DNA of 64,000 bases, taken from the NCBI RefSeq assembly GCF_003431825.1, contig NZ_CP020083.1:992001-1056000 (forward strand). The letters run 5' to 3'. This DNA is from Blastomonas fulva. Its GTDB lineage: Bacteria > Pseudomonadota > Alphaproteobacteria > Sphingomonadales > Sphingomonadaceae. Under the pieces are notes generated by a model. That model was given only the letters and a program-made list of their open reading frames with translations. It searched no databases and was not told the DNA's origin. Positions 17,025 through 30,407 of the stretch are shown here, one piece after another. How positions within the stretch are numbered: the first letter of the stretch is position 1; the number at the start of each line of letters is the position of its first letter. Both the position numbers and the translations under genes were made by a program.

Positions 17025-17070
17025 CCCAAGGCGGTAACGACCGCCATGAATGGAAAACGGGGCAAATTAC

Positions 17071-18126
17071 ATGGAAACGCTGGACGCACTGGCAATGGCA
17101 GACATGATCGTGGGCAACAGCACCGCGATCCGCGAAATTCGCGGTCTGGTCCGTTTCGCCGCAGAAACCCGCGCTTCCGTGCTGATCACCGGTCCTTCGG
17201 GCACCGGCAAGGAGCTGGTCGCACATGCCCTGCACCGCGCATCGTCGCGCGCCGCATCACCCTTCATCGCGGTCAACAGCGGCGCCATCCCGCGCGAACT
17301 GATCGAATCGGAACTGTTCGGTCATGAAAAGGGCAGCTTCACCGGCGCCATGGCGCGCCGCATCGGCCACTTCGAAGCCGCCAACACCGGCACCCTGTTC
17401 CTCGACGAAATCGGCGAGATGCCGCTCGACATGCAGGTCCGCCTGCTGCGCGTGCTGGAGGACCACAAGGTCCGCCGCATCGGCAGCAACGACGACGTCA
17501 ATGTCGATGTCCGCCTGATCGCGGCGACCCACCAGTGCCTGGAAAGCGCAATTGCCGAAGGGCGGTTCCGCGCCGACCTTTTCTACCGGCTCAACGTCCT
17601 GCCGATCGAACTCCCTGCGCTGGCAGACCGGGTCGAGGACGTGCCGATGCTGGTCCAGCATTTCCTGTCGCGCGGCTTTGCCAGCGACAACCCCCCGGTG
17701 TTCACCGACGAGGCGCTCGCCATCCTGATGGCGCACGACTGGCCGGGCAATGTCCGCGAGCTCAAGAACCTGGTCGAGCGCGCTGCCGTGTTCTTTCAGG
17801 GAATGGATGTCGGCCGTGACCAGATGGCGATGCTGTTGCGCCCCGCGCGCTCGGCGCGCGCCGCAGTCGCCGCACCGGTCGCGGTCGAACTGCCCGAAAA
17901 CGTGGTCGCGCTGGCCGCGCCGATGGCCGCCACCCCGCGCTTTGCCCGCCCGATGGACCTGCGCGAGCATCTGCAGAACGAAGAAAAGCGCGTCCTGATC
18001 GAAGCGCTCGAATCGACCGGCGGCGTGGTCTCGGCCGCCGCCCGGCTCGTCATGCTGCAGCGCACGACCTTCGTCGAAAAGATGAAGCGCTACCAGATCG
18101 GCCGCGAAATGGCGCTGAGCGCGTAA
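17071..18126 (+). CDS. Sigma-54-dependent transcriptional activator lacking a receiver domain (FlbD-like)
   Basis: A 351-residue bacterial enhancer-binding protein. The central AAA+ domain starts almost at once: Walker A GPSGTGKE at residues 41-48, then the sigma-54 contact loop as GSFTGA at residues 88-93 (a variant of the usual GAFTGA), Walker [12 protein letters not shown], and the sensor and RRIGS regions. The C-terminus carries a Fis-type helix-turn-helix ([22 protein letters not shown]). No receiver or other sensory domain precedes the AAA+ part, so activity is not controlled by direct phosphorylation of this protein. The RTTFVEKM ending resembles alphaproteobacterial FlbD, a flagellar regulator, but no flagellar genes are in the window. 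A start at 17050 is also possible. A repeat element follows. Confidence 0.9.
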   Translation: METLDALAMADMIVGNSTAIREIRGLVRFAAETRASVLITGPSGTGKELVAHALHRASSRAASPFIAVNSGAIPRELIESELFGHEKGSFTGAMARRIGHFEAANTGTLFLDEIGEMPLDMQVRLLRVLEDHKVRRIGSNDDVNVDVRLIAATHQCLESAIAEGRFRADLFYRLNVLPIELPALADRVEDVPMLVQHFLSRGFASDNPPVFTDEALAILMAHDWPGNVRELKNLVERAAVFFQGMDVGRDQMAMLLRPARSARAAVAAPVAVELPENVVALAAPMAATPRFARPMDLREHLQNEEKRVLIEALESTGGVVSAAARLVMLQRTTFVEKMKRYQIGREMALSA

Positions 18127-18135
18127 GAACGAGCC

Positions 18136-18268
18136 TCTCTCCTCCCGTTTACGGGAGGGGTGGCTGAGCCGAAGGCGAAGACGGGGTGGGCCTGCGCCAA
18201 CGTCGTGCTTTCAGGCCCACCCCGGTTCAGCAAGCTGAACCTGCCCCTCCCGCAGGCGGTAGGGGAGA
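18136..18268. repeat. Intergenic palindromic repeat, family R2, copy 2
   Basis: Outer arms TCTCTCCTCCCGTTTACGGG and CCCCTCCCGCAGGCGGTAGGG; inner inverted pair GGGGTGGGCCTG / CAGGCCCACCCC. Related to 10316-10440. It lies between the convergent sigma-54 activator and GST genes. Confidence 0.85.
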
Positions 18269-18274
18269 TTCTCT

Positions 18275-18946
18275 TTAAAAATCCGCTTCTTCGTAATGCG
18301 AGGGGGGCTTGATCACTTCCATCCGCTCGGCCAGCAGCGGACGAAAGGAAGGCCGGGATTTGAACTTCCGGTACCAGTCGGCGGTCTGGGCGTGCGCCAG
18401 CCAGTCGATCCCGCCCAGATAATCGGCAATCGAGATATGCGCAGCAGCGGCCAGGTCTGCCAGGCTCATCGTCGCGCCGCCGATCCACGCATTATGGTCG
18501 AGCAGATAGTCGATGTAATCTAGGTGGGTGTTCGCCAGCCGCATCGCCTCGCGCAGCACCCGGCCATCGGGCGGCTGGCGATAGATCAGCCGCTTGCGCA
18601 TGCGTTCGTGCATCAGGGGGGCAACGACATCGCCGAAGAACTGCTCGTCGAACCACGCCACCAGCCGCCGGATCTCGGCGCGGTTGTCGGCGGACCCGTT
18701 GATCATCGGGTTCTTCTCGACCGTTTCCTCGAAATACTCGCAGATCGCCCAGCTGTCGCACAGGGTCTGGTCGCGATCGCGGTGGCGCATCACCGGGGTG
18801 CGCCCGGCGGGGTTCATGTCGAGAAATTCGTCGCGCTGTTCCCAGGGTGATTCGCGCACCAGCTCATAGCCGATACCCTTTTCCCCCAGCAGCAGCCGGA
18901 CTTTTCGCGAAAACGGACACAAGGGAAACTGGAACAACTGCCACAT
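18275..18946 (-). CDS. Glutathione S-transferase family protein
   Basis: A 223-residue protein with the GST layout: an N-terminal thioredoxin-like domain (WQLFQFPLCPFSRKVRLLLGEKGI, with a CPFS motif; then NPAGRTPVMRHRD and the SWAICEYFEE glutathione-binding helix) and a helical C-terminal domain with the conserved folding motif in MSLADLAAAAHISIADYL. The start at 18946 matches the family; another ATG lies 12 bases upstream at 18958, and no strong Shine-Dalgarno decides between them. Enzyme class and substrate are unknown. Cytosolic. It is convergent with the sigma-54 activator gene and separated from it by an R2 repeat. Confidence 0.88.
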   Translation of the reverse strand: MWQLFQFPLCPFSRKVRLLLGEKGIGYELVRESPWEQRDEFLDMNPAGRTPVMRHRDRDQTLCDSWAICEYFEETVEKNPMINGSADNRAEIRRLVAWFDEQFFGDVVAPLMHERMRKRLIYRQPPDGRVLREAMRLANTHLDYIDYLLDHNAWIGGATMSLADLAAAAHISIADYLGGIDWLAHAQTADWYRKFKSRPSFRPLLAERMEVIKPPSHYEEADF

Positions 18947-19202
18947 GGCATTATCCATGCCCCAGCAACAGGCAGGCGTCCACAGCCGCGAACGGGCGAG
19001 CACTGATTTTCCCGGTGGAAAAAGCCGATGCGCGCAAAGCGTCCGCCAGAAATCGCGAAGATGAACAGATTGTCATTTTATTACGACCAACCGCAGCAAT
19101 CTGTCGATTGACAGCATCTTTCGTTCAGCTTGCAGTCCGCCTTGGCAGTCTAACCGGGTGGGGCGTCGGCGTTGAACCCGACGTCCAATGAAGGACACAA
19201 TA

Positions 19203-19742
19203 ATGAAGAAACTCTCCCCCATCAAACTCGCAGCCTTTGCAGCCTTTGCTGCGGCACCCTTTGCCCTGTCGGCGCCCGCAATGGCGCAGGACGCGCCCCA
19301 GACCGAAGTCTATGTCGGTGCGCAGGGCGGCTATCATGACCTGGGCAACAACCCGCTCGGCAAGGACGGCAGCCCGATCTACGGTCTGTTCGCCGGTGTC
19401 GACGTTCCCGTCGGCCCGACGCTGATCGTCGGTGCCGAAGGCAACTTCAACCTCGGCTCGGGAATCATCGACAGCGAATATGGCGCAACCGGCAAGATCG
19501 GCGTGCGTGTTGGCCAGAGCGGCCAGATCTTTGCGCGCGGCGGCTATCAGTGGGTCGATGTCGACGTTCGTCGTGCGACCGGCGTGAATGCCCCGGCCGG
19601 CTTCGATGACACCAGCGGCGACTATCTCGTGGGCGTCGGTGCCCAGTACAAGATCGGCACCAACACCGCGCTGCGCGTTACGGCCGACACCCTGGGCTTC
19701 GACACCACCCGCGTAACCGGCGGCCTGGCGTTCAACTTCTGA
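19203..19742 (+). CDS. Small outer-membrane beta-barrel protein
   Basis: A 179-residue exported protein: signal peptide MKKLSPIKLAAFAAFAAAPF... with likely cleavage after ALSAPAMA (residue 28). The mature part shows alternating amphipathic strands with glycines, for example VYVGAQGGYHDLG, GPTLIVGAEGNFNLG, GKIGVRVGQSGQIFARGGYQW and DYLVGVGAQYKIG, and it ends in phenylalanine (GGLAFNF), as expected for BAM-inserted barrels. An 8-stranded OmpW/Opa-like or porin-like barrel is likely. The start at 19203 is set by AAGGA eight bases upstream; an ATG at 19188 precedes that ribosome site. It has its own terminator. Function unknown. Confidence 0.85.
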   Translation: MKKLSPIKLAAFAAFAAAPFALSAPAMAQDAPQTEVYVGAQGGYHDLGNNPLGKDGSPIYGLFAGVDVPVGPTLIVGAEGNFNLGSGIIDSEYGATGKIGVRVGQSGQIFARGGYQWVDVDVRRATGVNAPAGFDDTSGDYLVGVGAQYKIGTNTALRVTADTLGFDTTRVTGGLAFNF

Positions 19743-19785
19743 GCGACGGCCTGCTGACCGCTATCGGGCAACCGACAGCGGCTCA

Positions 19786-19838
19786 AAACAGACCCCGCCT
19801 GCAGCCCTTTCCCCAAGGCTGCAGGCGGGGTTTCTGTT
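19786..19838. terminator. Bidirectional terminator between the beta-barrel gene and gltB
   Basis: AAACAGA-CCCCGCCTGCAGCC pairs with GGCTGCAGGCGGGG-TT-TCTGTTT, giving a stem of about 20 pairs with a 9-base loop and T/A-rich flanks on both sides. It serves convergent transcription units. Confidence 0.92.
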
Positions 19839-19852
19839 TGGGGTGCAGGTGC

Positions 19853-24372
<4,520 letters not shown>

Positions 24373-24376
<4 letters not shown>

Positions 24377-25893
24377 GCGGCCACTTTCTCGCCCTTGGCT
24401 GCAACGGTCGTGCGCGCCTTGGCCTTCAGATATTTGTGCATATGTTCGGCGACATCGCGTCCGTCGCGGATCGCCCAGACCACCAAAGATGCCCCGCGCA
24501 CGATGTCGCCAGCGGCGAACACCCCGTCGAGGCTGGTCATCATCGTCTTGTGATCGACCCGCAGCGTGCCCCAGCGGTTGACCGACAGCTCGTCGCAGCC
24601 GAACGCGCCTGGCAGATCCTCGGGATCGAAGCCCAGGGCCTTGATCACCAGATCGGCGGGGACAGAAAAATCGCTGTCGGGATCGGGCTCGGGCGTGCTG
24701 CGGCCCGAAGCATCGGGCGCACCCAGCCGCATCCGGCTGGCGCGCACCGCGCTGGCGTGCGGCGTGCCTTCGACCGCGACAGGCCCGGACAGCCAGACGA
24801 ACTCGACGCCTTCTTCCTCGGCGTTCAAAACTTCGCGCTGCGAACCGGGCATGTTGATCCGGTCGCGGCGGTAGAGGCATTTGACCGATGCCGCGCCCTG
24901 GCGGACCGCGGTGCGCACGCAATCCATCGCGGTATCGCCGCCGCCGATGACGACGACGTTCTTGCCTTGCGCATTGAGCGCGCCGCTGTCGAATGCGGGG
25001 ACTTCATCGCCAAAGCCCTTGCGGTTGGAAGCGACGAGATAATCGAGCGCCGCCACCACGCCATCGGCGCCGATTCCGGGCACCTTGATGTCGCGCGCCT
25101 TGTACACGCCGGTGGCGATGAGCACCGCGTCATGACGCTCGCGCAGCTCTTCCATGCTCGCATCACGCCCGACGTCGAAGCCGTTGTGAAACACGATACC
25201 TGCGTCCTCGAGCCGCTTGACCCGGCGCATGACCACGTCCTTTTCGAGCTTGAAGCCCGGGATACCATAGGTCAGCAGCCCGCCCGCGCGATCGTAGCGG
25301 TCATAGACATGGACATCATAGCCGCCCATGCGCAGATACTCCGCCGTCGTCAGCCCGGCAGGGCCTGCGCCGATGATGCCCACCGACTGGCCGCGCGGAC
25401 GCCCGACGGCGACCGGTTCGACCCACCCCTGCTCCCAAGCGGTATCGGTGATGTACTTTTCGACCGAACCGATGGTCACCGCGCCGTGGCCGGAGAATTC
25501 GATCACGCAATTGCCTTCGCAGAGGCGATCCTGCGGACAGATGCGGCCGCAGATCTCGGGCATGGTCGATGTCAGGTTCGACATCTCGTACGCCTCGCGC
25601 AGCCGGCCTTCCGCGGTCAGCCGCAGCCAGTCGGGGATGTGGTTGTGCAAGGGGCAGTGCGTCGAGCAATAGGGCACGCCGCATTGCGAGCAGCGCGCGG
25701 ACTGCTCCTGCGCGGCGTGGCCATCGAAACGATCCGAGATCTCGTCGAAATCCTCGGCGCGCGCGTCGGCAGCGCGCTTGGGCGGGTATGACTGGTCGAG
25801 ATCGACGAACTTGAGCATCGCCAGCTTTTCCGCTGCCATGGCCGCAGCCTGGGTTGCGCCGTGCGGTTGCCCGTTTTCCGGTTGTTCTGCCAT
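24373..25893 (-). CDS. gltD: Glutamate synthase small subunit
   Basis: A 506-residue FAD/NADPH-binding beta subunit that feeds electrons to GltB. The N-terminal cysteine clusters are CSQCGVPYCSTHCPL and CGRICPQDRLCEGNC, which ligate [4Fe-4S] centres. The FAD motif GAGPAGLTTAEYL and the NADPH motif VVIGGGDTAMDC follow, and AAGDIVRGASLVVWAIRDGRD closes the FAD site. It is the first gene of a gltD-gltB operon, the reverse of some other bacteria, with a 4-base overlap. The upstream gap 25894-26091 must hold the promoter; I see an AT-rich stretch near 25990-26040 but no convincing -35/-10 pair. Confidence 0.97.
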
Positions 25894-26091
25894 ATCCTAC
25901 CTGTCGCGCTGATGGTTAGTCGGCGGCAGGGCTATGCGCCCGCCGCGATTGCCGCAGCTTTAGGTCATCGGATCGGCGGAGTCACGTACTTTTATGACAA
26001 TAGGTAAGCCTTACTGACTTTGAAATTTTGGACCATCTAGCTACAGGCGTATACCCGGAGGCATGGCCACCTTTAAAGGGCCGAAATGCGA

Positions 26092-26895
26092 CTATCGGTT
26101 GGCGAGCCACACCAGTGCCGCCACGCCTGCGATGATGCGATACCAGGCAAAGGGCACGAATCCGAAGCGGGTGATGATCTTGAGGAACGCCTTCACCACC
26201 ACCAACGCGACCACGAACGAGACGACAAAGCCGATCGCGATCGCGCCGAAATCATCGGGGGTCAGCAGTTCGCGGTTCTTGAACAGCTGAAGCGCGGTGG
26301 CGCCGGTCAGCGTCGGCAGCGCCAGAAAGAAGCTGAACTCTGCCGCGGTCTTGCGGTCGACGCCCATCGCCATGGCACCCAGGATGGTCGCGCCCGAGCG
26401 GCTGACGCCGGGGATCATCGCGATGCACTGGACGAGGCCGATGCCGATCGCGGTCTTGAACGGAACGCCGGCAACACCGCCGGCATCGCTGGTCTTGGCG
26501 AGCTTTTCGACCACCAGGATCGCGACACCGCCGATGATCAGCGCCCAGGCGACCACCACCGCATTTTCGAGCAATTTGTCGATCTGATCGCCAAATGCCA
26601 CGCCCAGCACGACGGCGGGGAAGAAGGCGATCAGCAGGTTGCGGGTGAAGGCGACCGCCGAAGGCTCCCATGTCATCAGGCCCTTGAGCACATCCATGAA
26701 CGTCCGCCAGTAGAGCACGACGATGGCGAGGATCGCACCCGGCTGGATCGCGATGTTGAACACCGCCCAGGCCTGGGCATCGAAGCCCAGCAGCTCGGTG
26801 GCGAGGATCAGGTGCCCAGTGGAGGAAACCGGAAGAAACTCGGTCAGGCCTTCGACGATTCCCAGCAAAATGGGGATGAGATACAGTTCGATCAT
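26092..26895 (-). CDS. uppP: Undecaprenyl-diphosphatase (BacA/UppP)
   Basis: A 267-residue inner-membrane phosphatase that recycles undecaprenyl diphosphate for peptidoglycan synthesis; extra copies give bacitracin tolerance. About eight hydrophobic helices are present. The two active-site motifs are intact: EGLTEFLPVSSTGHLI near the N-terminus and PGVSRSGATI (the second conserved loop) in the middle. The start at 26895 gives the family N-terminus MIELYLIPILLGIVEG; ten further upstream codons are open but look spurious. It is a single-gene unit, transcribed in the same direction as gltD but separated by nearly 200 bases. Confidence 0.95.
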   Translation of the reverse strand: MIELYLIPILLGIVEGLTEFLPVSSTGHLILATELLGFDAQAWAVFNIAIQPGAILAIVVLYWRTFMDVLKGLMTWEPSAVAFTRNLLIAFFPAVVLGVAFGDQIDKLLENAVVVAWALIIGGVAILVVEKLAKTSDAGGVAGVPFKTAIGIGLVQCIAMIPGVSRSGATILGAMAMGVDRKTAAEFSFFLALPTLTGATALQLFKNRELLTPDDFGAIAIGFVVSFVVALVVVKAFLKIITRFGFVPFAWYRIIAGVAALVWLANR

Positions 26896-27086
26896 CCGGC
26901 TGTAAGAGCGGCGGCAGACTGCCAAGTCAACCGGCTATCGGCCTTTTTGCATGGGCATCTGCCGCACGACAGATCGGTTTTCGAACCGGGCCGACGAACA
27001 GATGCTGACATCCGCGATCGCTTATGGCAGCATCGCTGCCAATAGATAGGCGCAGCAGCGCCAGGCGATCAGGATGGAGGATGACG

Positions 27087-29030
27087 ATGAAACGGATCTG
27101 GAAAACCGGCGTGATGGCGCTTGCGCTCGCGACCCCGATGGCGGCGCAAGCGCAGCTCACCGACGCCGAGCGCGCGGCCGTGCTGACGCGGCTCCCCGCC
27201 GATGACGGCAGCGACCTTGCCGATGCGACCCGCGGCAAGATCGCCGAGATTCCCGGCGGGCTGATCCGCACGTCAGATGGCAAGACCGTTTGGGATGCAG
27301 GCGCGTTCGATTTCCTCAACGCCGAAACCGCACCTTCGACCGTCCACCCCTCGTTGTGGCGGCAGGCCCGGCTCAACCGCATCCATGGGCTGTTCGAGAT
27401 CGTCCCGGGCAAGGTGTGGCAGGTGCGCGGCTATGACATCGCGGTGATGACGATCATCTCGGGCAAGACCGGATGGATCGTGGTCGACCCGCTTCTCACC
27501 GAGGAAGCTGCGGCCGCAGCGATGCAGCTTGCCGAATCGAAGATCGGCAAGCGGCCGATATCGGCACTTCTGTTCAGCCACAGCCATGCCGACCATTTCG
27601 GCGGGGTCGGCGGGATCATCTCGGCTGACGAGGTGAAAAAGCGCAAGGTGCCGGTGGTCGCGCCGCACGGCTTTGCCGAGGAAGCGGTGAGCGAGAACGT
27701 GCTTGCGGGCAACGCGATGACCCGCCGGTCATCCTACATGTTCGGCACCGCGCTGGCGCCGGGAGTCGAGGGCCGGGTCGACAATGGCCTTGGGACCGGG
27801 CTGTCGGTCGGCACCACCGGGTACCTTTCGCCCAATATGCTGATCGGGCCCGAGGGTGGCCTGAAAATCATCGACGGCGTGCGCTTCGATTTCCTCGATG
27901 CCGCCGGGACCGAGGCGCCCGCCGAATTCCTGTTCTATCTGCCCGATTTCAAGGTGCTGCACACCACCGAGGTTTCGGTGAAGACGATGCACAACATCCT
28001 CACGCTGCGCGGCGCGCAGGTGCGCGATGCGCTGCTCTGGTCGAAGATCATCGACAAGGCGCTGGTCAAATGGGGCGGCAGCGCCGAGGTGCAGATCGCG
28101 TCGCACAACTGGCCGACCTGGGGGCAGGCGCGGGTCGCGGGCTATCTGGAGAACCAGCGCGATGCCTATCGCTTTGTCCACGACCGCACCTTGGGCCGCG
28201 CCAACTCCGGCATGACGCTGCACGAACTTGCCGACGGCATCGCCGAGCCTTCAGCGCAGCAGCAGGCCTATGCCGCGCGCGGCTACTACGGCACGATCAA
28301 CCACAACATGAAGGCGACCTATCAGCGTTATTATGGCTGGTGGGACGGAGTTCCGGCCAACTTCAATCCGCTTCCCCCGGTGACCGCGGGCAAGGGCTAT
28401 GTCGAGCTGGCGGGCGGCGCCGATGCGCTGCTTGCGGCGGGCAAAAAGGCGCAAGGCGCGGGCAACCACCGCTGGGCCGCCGAATTGCTCAACCATCTGG
28501 TGTTTGCCGAGCCCGCGAACGCGGCGGCCAAGGCGGCGCTCGCCGACAGCTACGAGGCGCTGGGCTTTGCTGCCGAATCGGGGATCTGGCGCAATTACTA
28601 TCTCGCAGGCGCGGCCACGCTGCGCGGCACCGAACTGCCGCGCAAGGGCGCGAGTACCCAGAGCCGCAGCTTCATCAGCGCTATCCCCACGGCAGAGTTC
28701 TTCGATGCGCTCGCCACCCGCTTTGCCGCCGAACGCTCGGGCAACATGCGCGCCAGAATCAACTTCATCCTGCCTGACACCAAGGAGACGCTGGGCATCA
28801 TGGTCAACGGCGATGTCGAGATCCCGCGCTATGGCGCAACGCTCAGCGATGCCAATGCAACCGTGACGCTGAACCGCAAGGACTTTGACGCCATCGTGCT
28901 GGGGGAAACCGATTTCCCGAAGCTGATGCAGTCGGGCGCGATGAAGATCGACGGGGATTCGGGGCTGTTCCTGCGCTGGCTGATGCTTCACCCGCCATTC
29001 GACCCGGCGTTTGCCGTGGTGACGCCATAG
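27087..29030 (+). CDS. Secreted alkyl sulfatase (metallo-beta-lactamase fold, SdsA1-like)
   Basis: A 647-residue exported hydrolase of the type III alkyl sulfatase family, which cleaves primary or secondary alkyl sulfates to alcohol and sulfate. The signal peptide is MKRIWKTGVMALALATPMAAQA. The binuclear zinc motif HSHADH is at residues 165-170, in a metallo-beta-lactamase domain; a central all-helical dimerisation domain and a C-terminal SCP2-like domain follow (GNMRARINFILPDTKETLGIMVNGD). The start at 27087 is six bases after GGAGG; ATG at 27081 is too close to it. Length is normal for the family. It stands alone, so local regulation is not evident. Acts in the periplasm, on detergents or natural sulfate esters. 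Confidence 0.92.
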   Translation: MKRIWKTGVMALALATPMAAQAQLTDAERAAVLTRLPADDGSDLADATRGKIAEIPGGLIRTSDGKTVWDAGAFDFLNAETAPSTVHPSLWRQARLNRIHGLFEIVPGKVWQVRGYDIAVMTIISGKTGWIVVDPLLTEEAAAAAMQLAESKIGKRPISALLFSHSHADHFGGVGGIISADEVKKRKVPVVAPHGFAEEAVSENVLAGNAMTRRSSYMFGTALAPGVEGRVDNGLGTGLSVGTTGYLSPNMLIGPEGGLKIIDGVRFDFLDAAGTEAPAEFLFYLPDFKVLHTTEVSVKTMHNILTLRGAQVRDALLWSKIIDKALVKWGGSAEVQIASHNWPTWGQARVAGYLENQRDAYRFVHDRTLGRANSGMTLHELADGIAEPSAQQQAYAARGYYGTINHNMKATYQRYYGWWDGVPANFNPLPPVTAGKGYVELAGGADALLAAGKKAQGAGNHRWAAELLNHLVFAEPANAAAKAALADSYEALGFAAESGIWRNYYLAGAATLRGTELPRKGASTQSRSFISAIPTAEFFDALATRFAAERSGNMRARINFILPDTKETLGIMVNGDVEIPRYGATLSDANATVTLNRKDFDAIVLGETDFPKLMQSGAMKIDGDSGLFLRWLMLHPPFDPAFAVVTP

Positions 29031-29034
29031 CGCG

Positions 29035-29068
29035 ATCTCTCTCCCCTTCCGCAGGCGGGATGGGAGAA
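29035..29068. repeat. Short R2-type palindrome
   Basis: TCTCTCCCCTTCCGCAGGCG with GCGGGATGGGAGA forms one imperfect hairpin between the convergent alkyl sulfatase and GST genes. It resembles the outer arms of R2 elements and may act as a terminator. Confidence 0.6.
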
Positions 29069-29073
29069 ATACC

Positions 29074-29727
29074 TTACCGCTCGAACCGGTCGATCACCCA
29101 CGTCTCGGCGAGCGCGGCCTCGGTCCATTGCGCCATCCATTCATGGCCCAGAACCGCCTCGCTGTACGCGCGGGCAAAGCCGGGGAGCGTAAACCCATAA
29201 GTTTCGAACCGGCTGACCACCGGGGCGAACATGATGTCGGCGGCGCCAAAGCTGCCGAACAGGAACGGACCGCCGCGCCCGAAGCGTGCGCGCGCCTCGG
29301 CCCAGAGCGAGAGGATGCGCATCACGTCCTGGTGCGCTTCGGGGCTGACGGGGACATCGGTGTGCCGCGCGCGCATGTTCATGCTGAATTCACGGCGCAG
29401 CGCCATGTAGCCGCTGTGCATTTCCGCCGCCATCGAGCGCGCAAGCCCGCAGGCGACCGGGTCCTTGGGCCAGAAGCGGTCGCGGTGCGTCCTGTCGGCA
29501 AGCCAGTCGATGATGCCGAGCGAATCCCACACCACCGCCTCGCCGTCCCACAGCACCGGAACTTTGCCGGCAGACGGCTGGAACTCCTCGCGCAGGCGGG
29601 TCTCGGCCCAGGCATCGTCATACAACGGCACGACGATCTCTTCGAACGGCAGGCCGGACTGCTTGCACGCCAGCCAGCCGCGAAGCGACCAGCTCGAGTA
29701 GTTCTTGTTGCCGATGTACAGTTTCAT
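29074..29727 (-). CDS. Glutathione S-transferase family protein
   Basis: A 217-residue GST with the N-terminal sequence MKLYIGNKNYSSWSLRGWLACKQSGLPFEE, which resembles zeta/YfcF-like members using serine (SSWS) rather than cysteine. AGKVPVLWDGEAVVWDSLGIIDWLAD is the glutathione-binding cis-Pro and helix region. The helical C-terminal domain contains FGAADIMFAPVVSRFETYG. The start at 29727 was chosen on family fit; upstream codons overlap the end of engB. It follows engB by 26 bases on the same strand and may be the last gene of the rpmH-rnpA-yidD-yidC-engB transcript. Substrate unknown; cytosolic. Confidence 0.88.
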   Translation of the reverse strand: MKLYIGNKNYSSWSLRGWLACKQSGLPFEEIVVPLYDDAWAETRLREEFQPSAGKVPVLWDGEAVVWDSLGIIDWLADRTHRDRFWPKDPVACGLARSMAAEMHSGYMALRREFSMNMRARHTDVPVSPEAHQDVMRILSLWAEARARFGRGGPFLFGSFGAADIMFAPVVSRFETYGFTLPGFARAYSEAVLGHEWMAQWTEAALAETWVIDRFER

Positions 29728-29753
29728 GCCAGCCCCTGCCCCTGCCGCGCTGT

Positions 29754-30407
29754 TCACTCGCTGATCGAATCCATCACGAACCCGCGGAGCTCGTCAATGC
29801 CCATGCGCTTTTCGGACGAGGTGATGATGACATCGGGGAAGGCGGCAGCGTGCTTGCGCGCTTCGGCGCGGGTGGCGTCGGCGACCTTTTCGAGCTCGCT
29901 TGCCTTGATCTTGTCCGCCTTGGTCAGCACCAGCCTGTAGCTGACCGCAGCCTCGTCGAGCATCTTCATGACGTCGAGATCGACCTCCTTGACCCCGTGG
30001 CGGCTGTCGATCAGCACCAGGGTGCGCTTGAGCACCGCGCGGCCGCGAAGGTAATCGTTGATCAGGAAGCGCCATTTCTTGACGACATCCTTGGGCGCCT
30101 TGGCATAGCCATAGCCCGGCATGTCGACCACGCGAAAGCGCACCGGATCGCCGATATCGAAGAAGTTCAATTCCTGCGTGCGGCCCGGCGTCACCGAGGT
30201 GCGCGCGATCGCCCGCCTGCCCACCAATGCGTTGAGCAGCGAGGATTTGCCGACGTTCGAGCGGCCCGCAAAGGCGATTTCGGGCACCGAGGGAGCCGGC
30301 AGGAATTCTAGCGCGGGCGCGGACTTGAGGAAGGTCACCGATCCCGAGAACAGCCGGTTGGCCTCCTGCAGCAGCGGATGGATGGTGGGCTGGGCTTCGT
30401 CGGTCAC
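29754..30407 (-). CDS. engB: Ribosome biogenesis GTP-binding protein YsxC/EngB
   Basis: A 217-residue GTPase needed for large-subunit ribosome assembly. All G motifs are visible: G1 GRSNVGKSSLLN, G2 around TSVTPGRTQELNFF, G3 DMPGYGYA, G4 TKADK and the late SSEKRMG. The start is GTG at 30407, whose GTGA overlaps the yidC stop, so translation is coupled. Starting further upstream would put the N-terminus inside the yidC C-terminal lysine-rich tail read in the wrong frame. The place after yidC is a common arrangement in alphaproteobacteria. Cytosolic, ribosome-associated. Confidence 0.95.
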   Translation of the reverse strand: MTDEAQPTIHPLLQEANRLFSGSVTFLKSAPALEFLPAPSVPEIAFAGRSNVGKSSLLNALVGRRAIARTSVTPGRTQELNFFDIGDPVRFRVVDMPGYGYAKAPKDVVKKWRFLINDYLRGRAVLKRTLVLIDSRHGVKEVDLDVMKMLDEAAVSYRLVLTKADKIKASELEKVADATRAEARKHAAAFPDVIITSSEKRMGIDELRGFVMDSISE

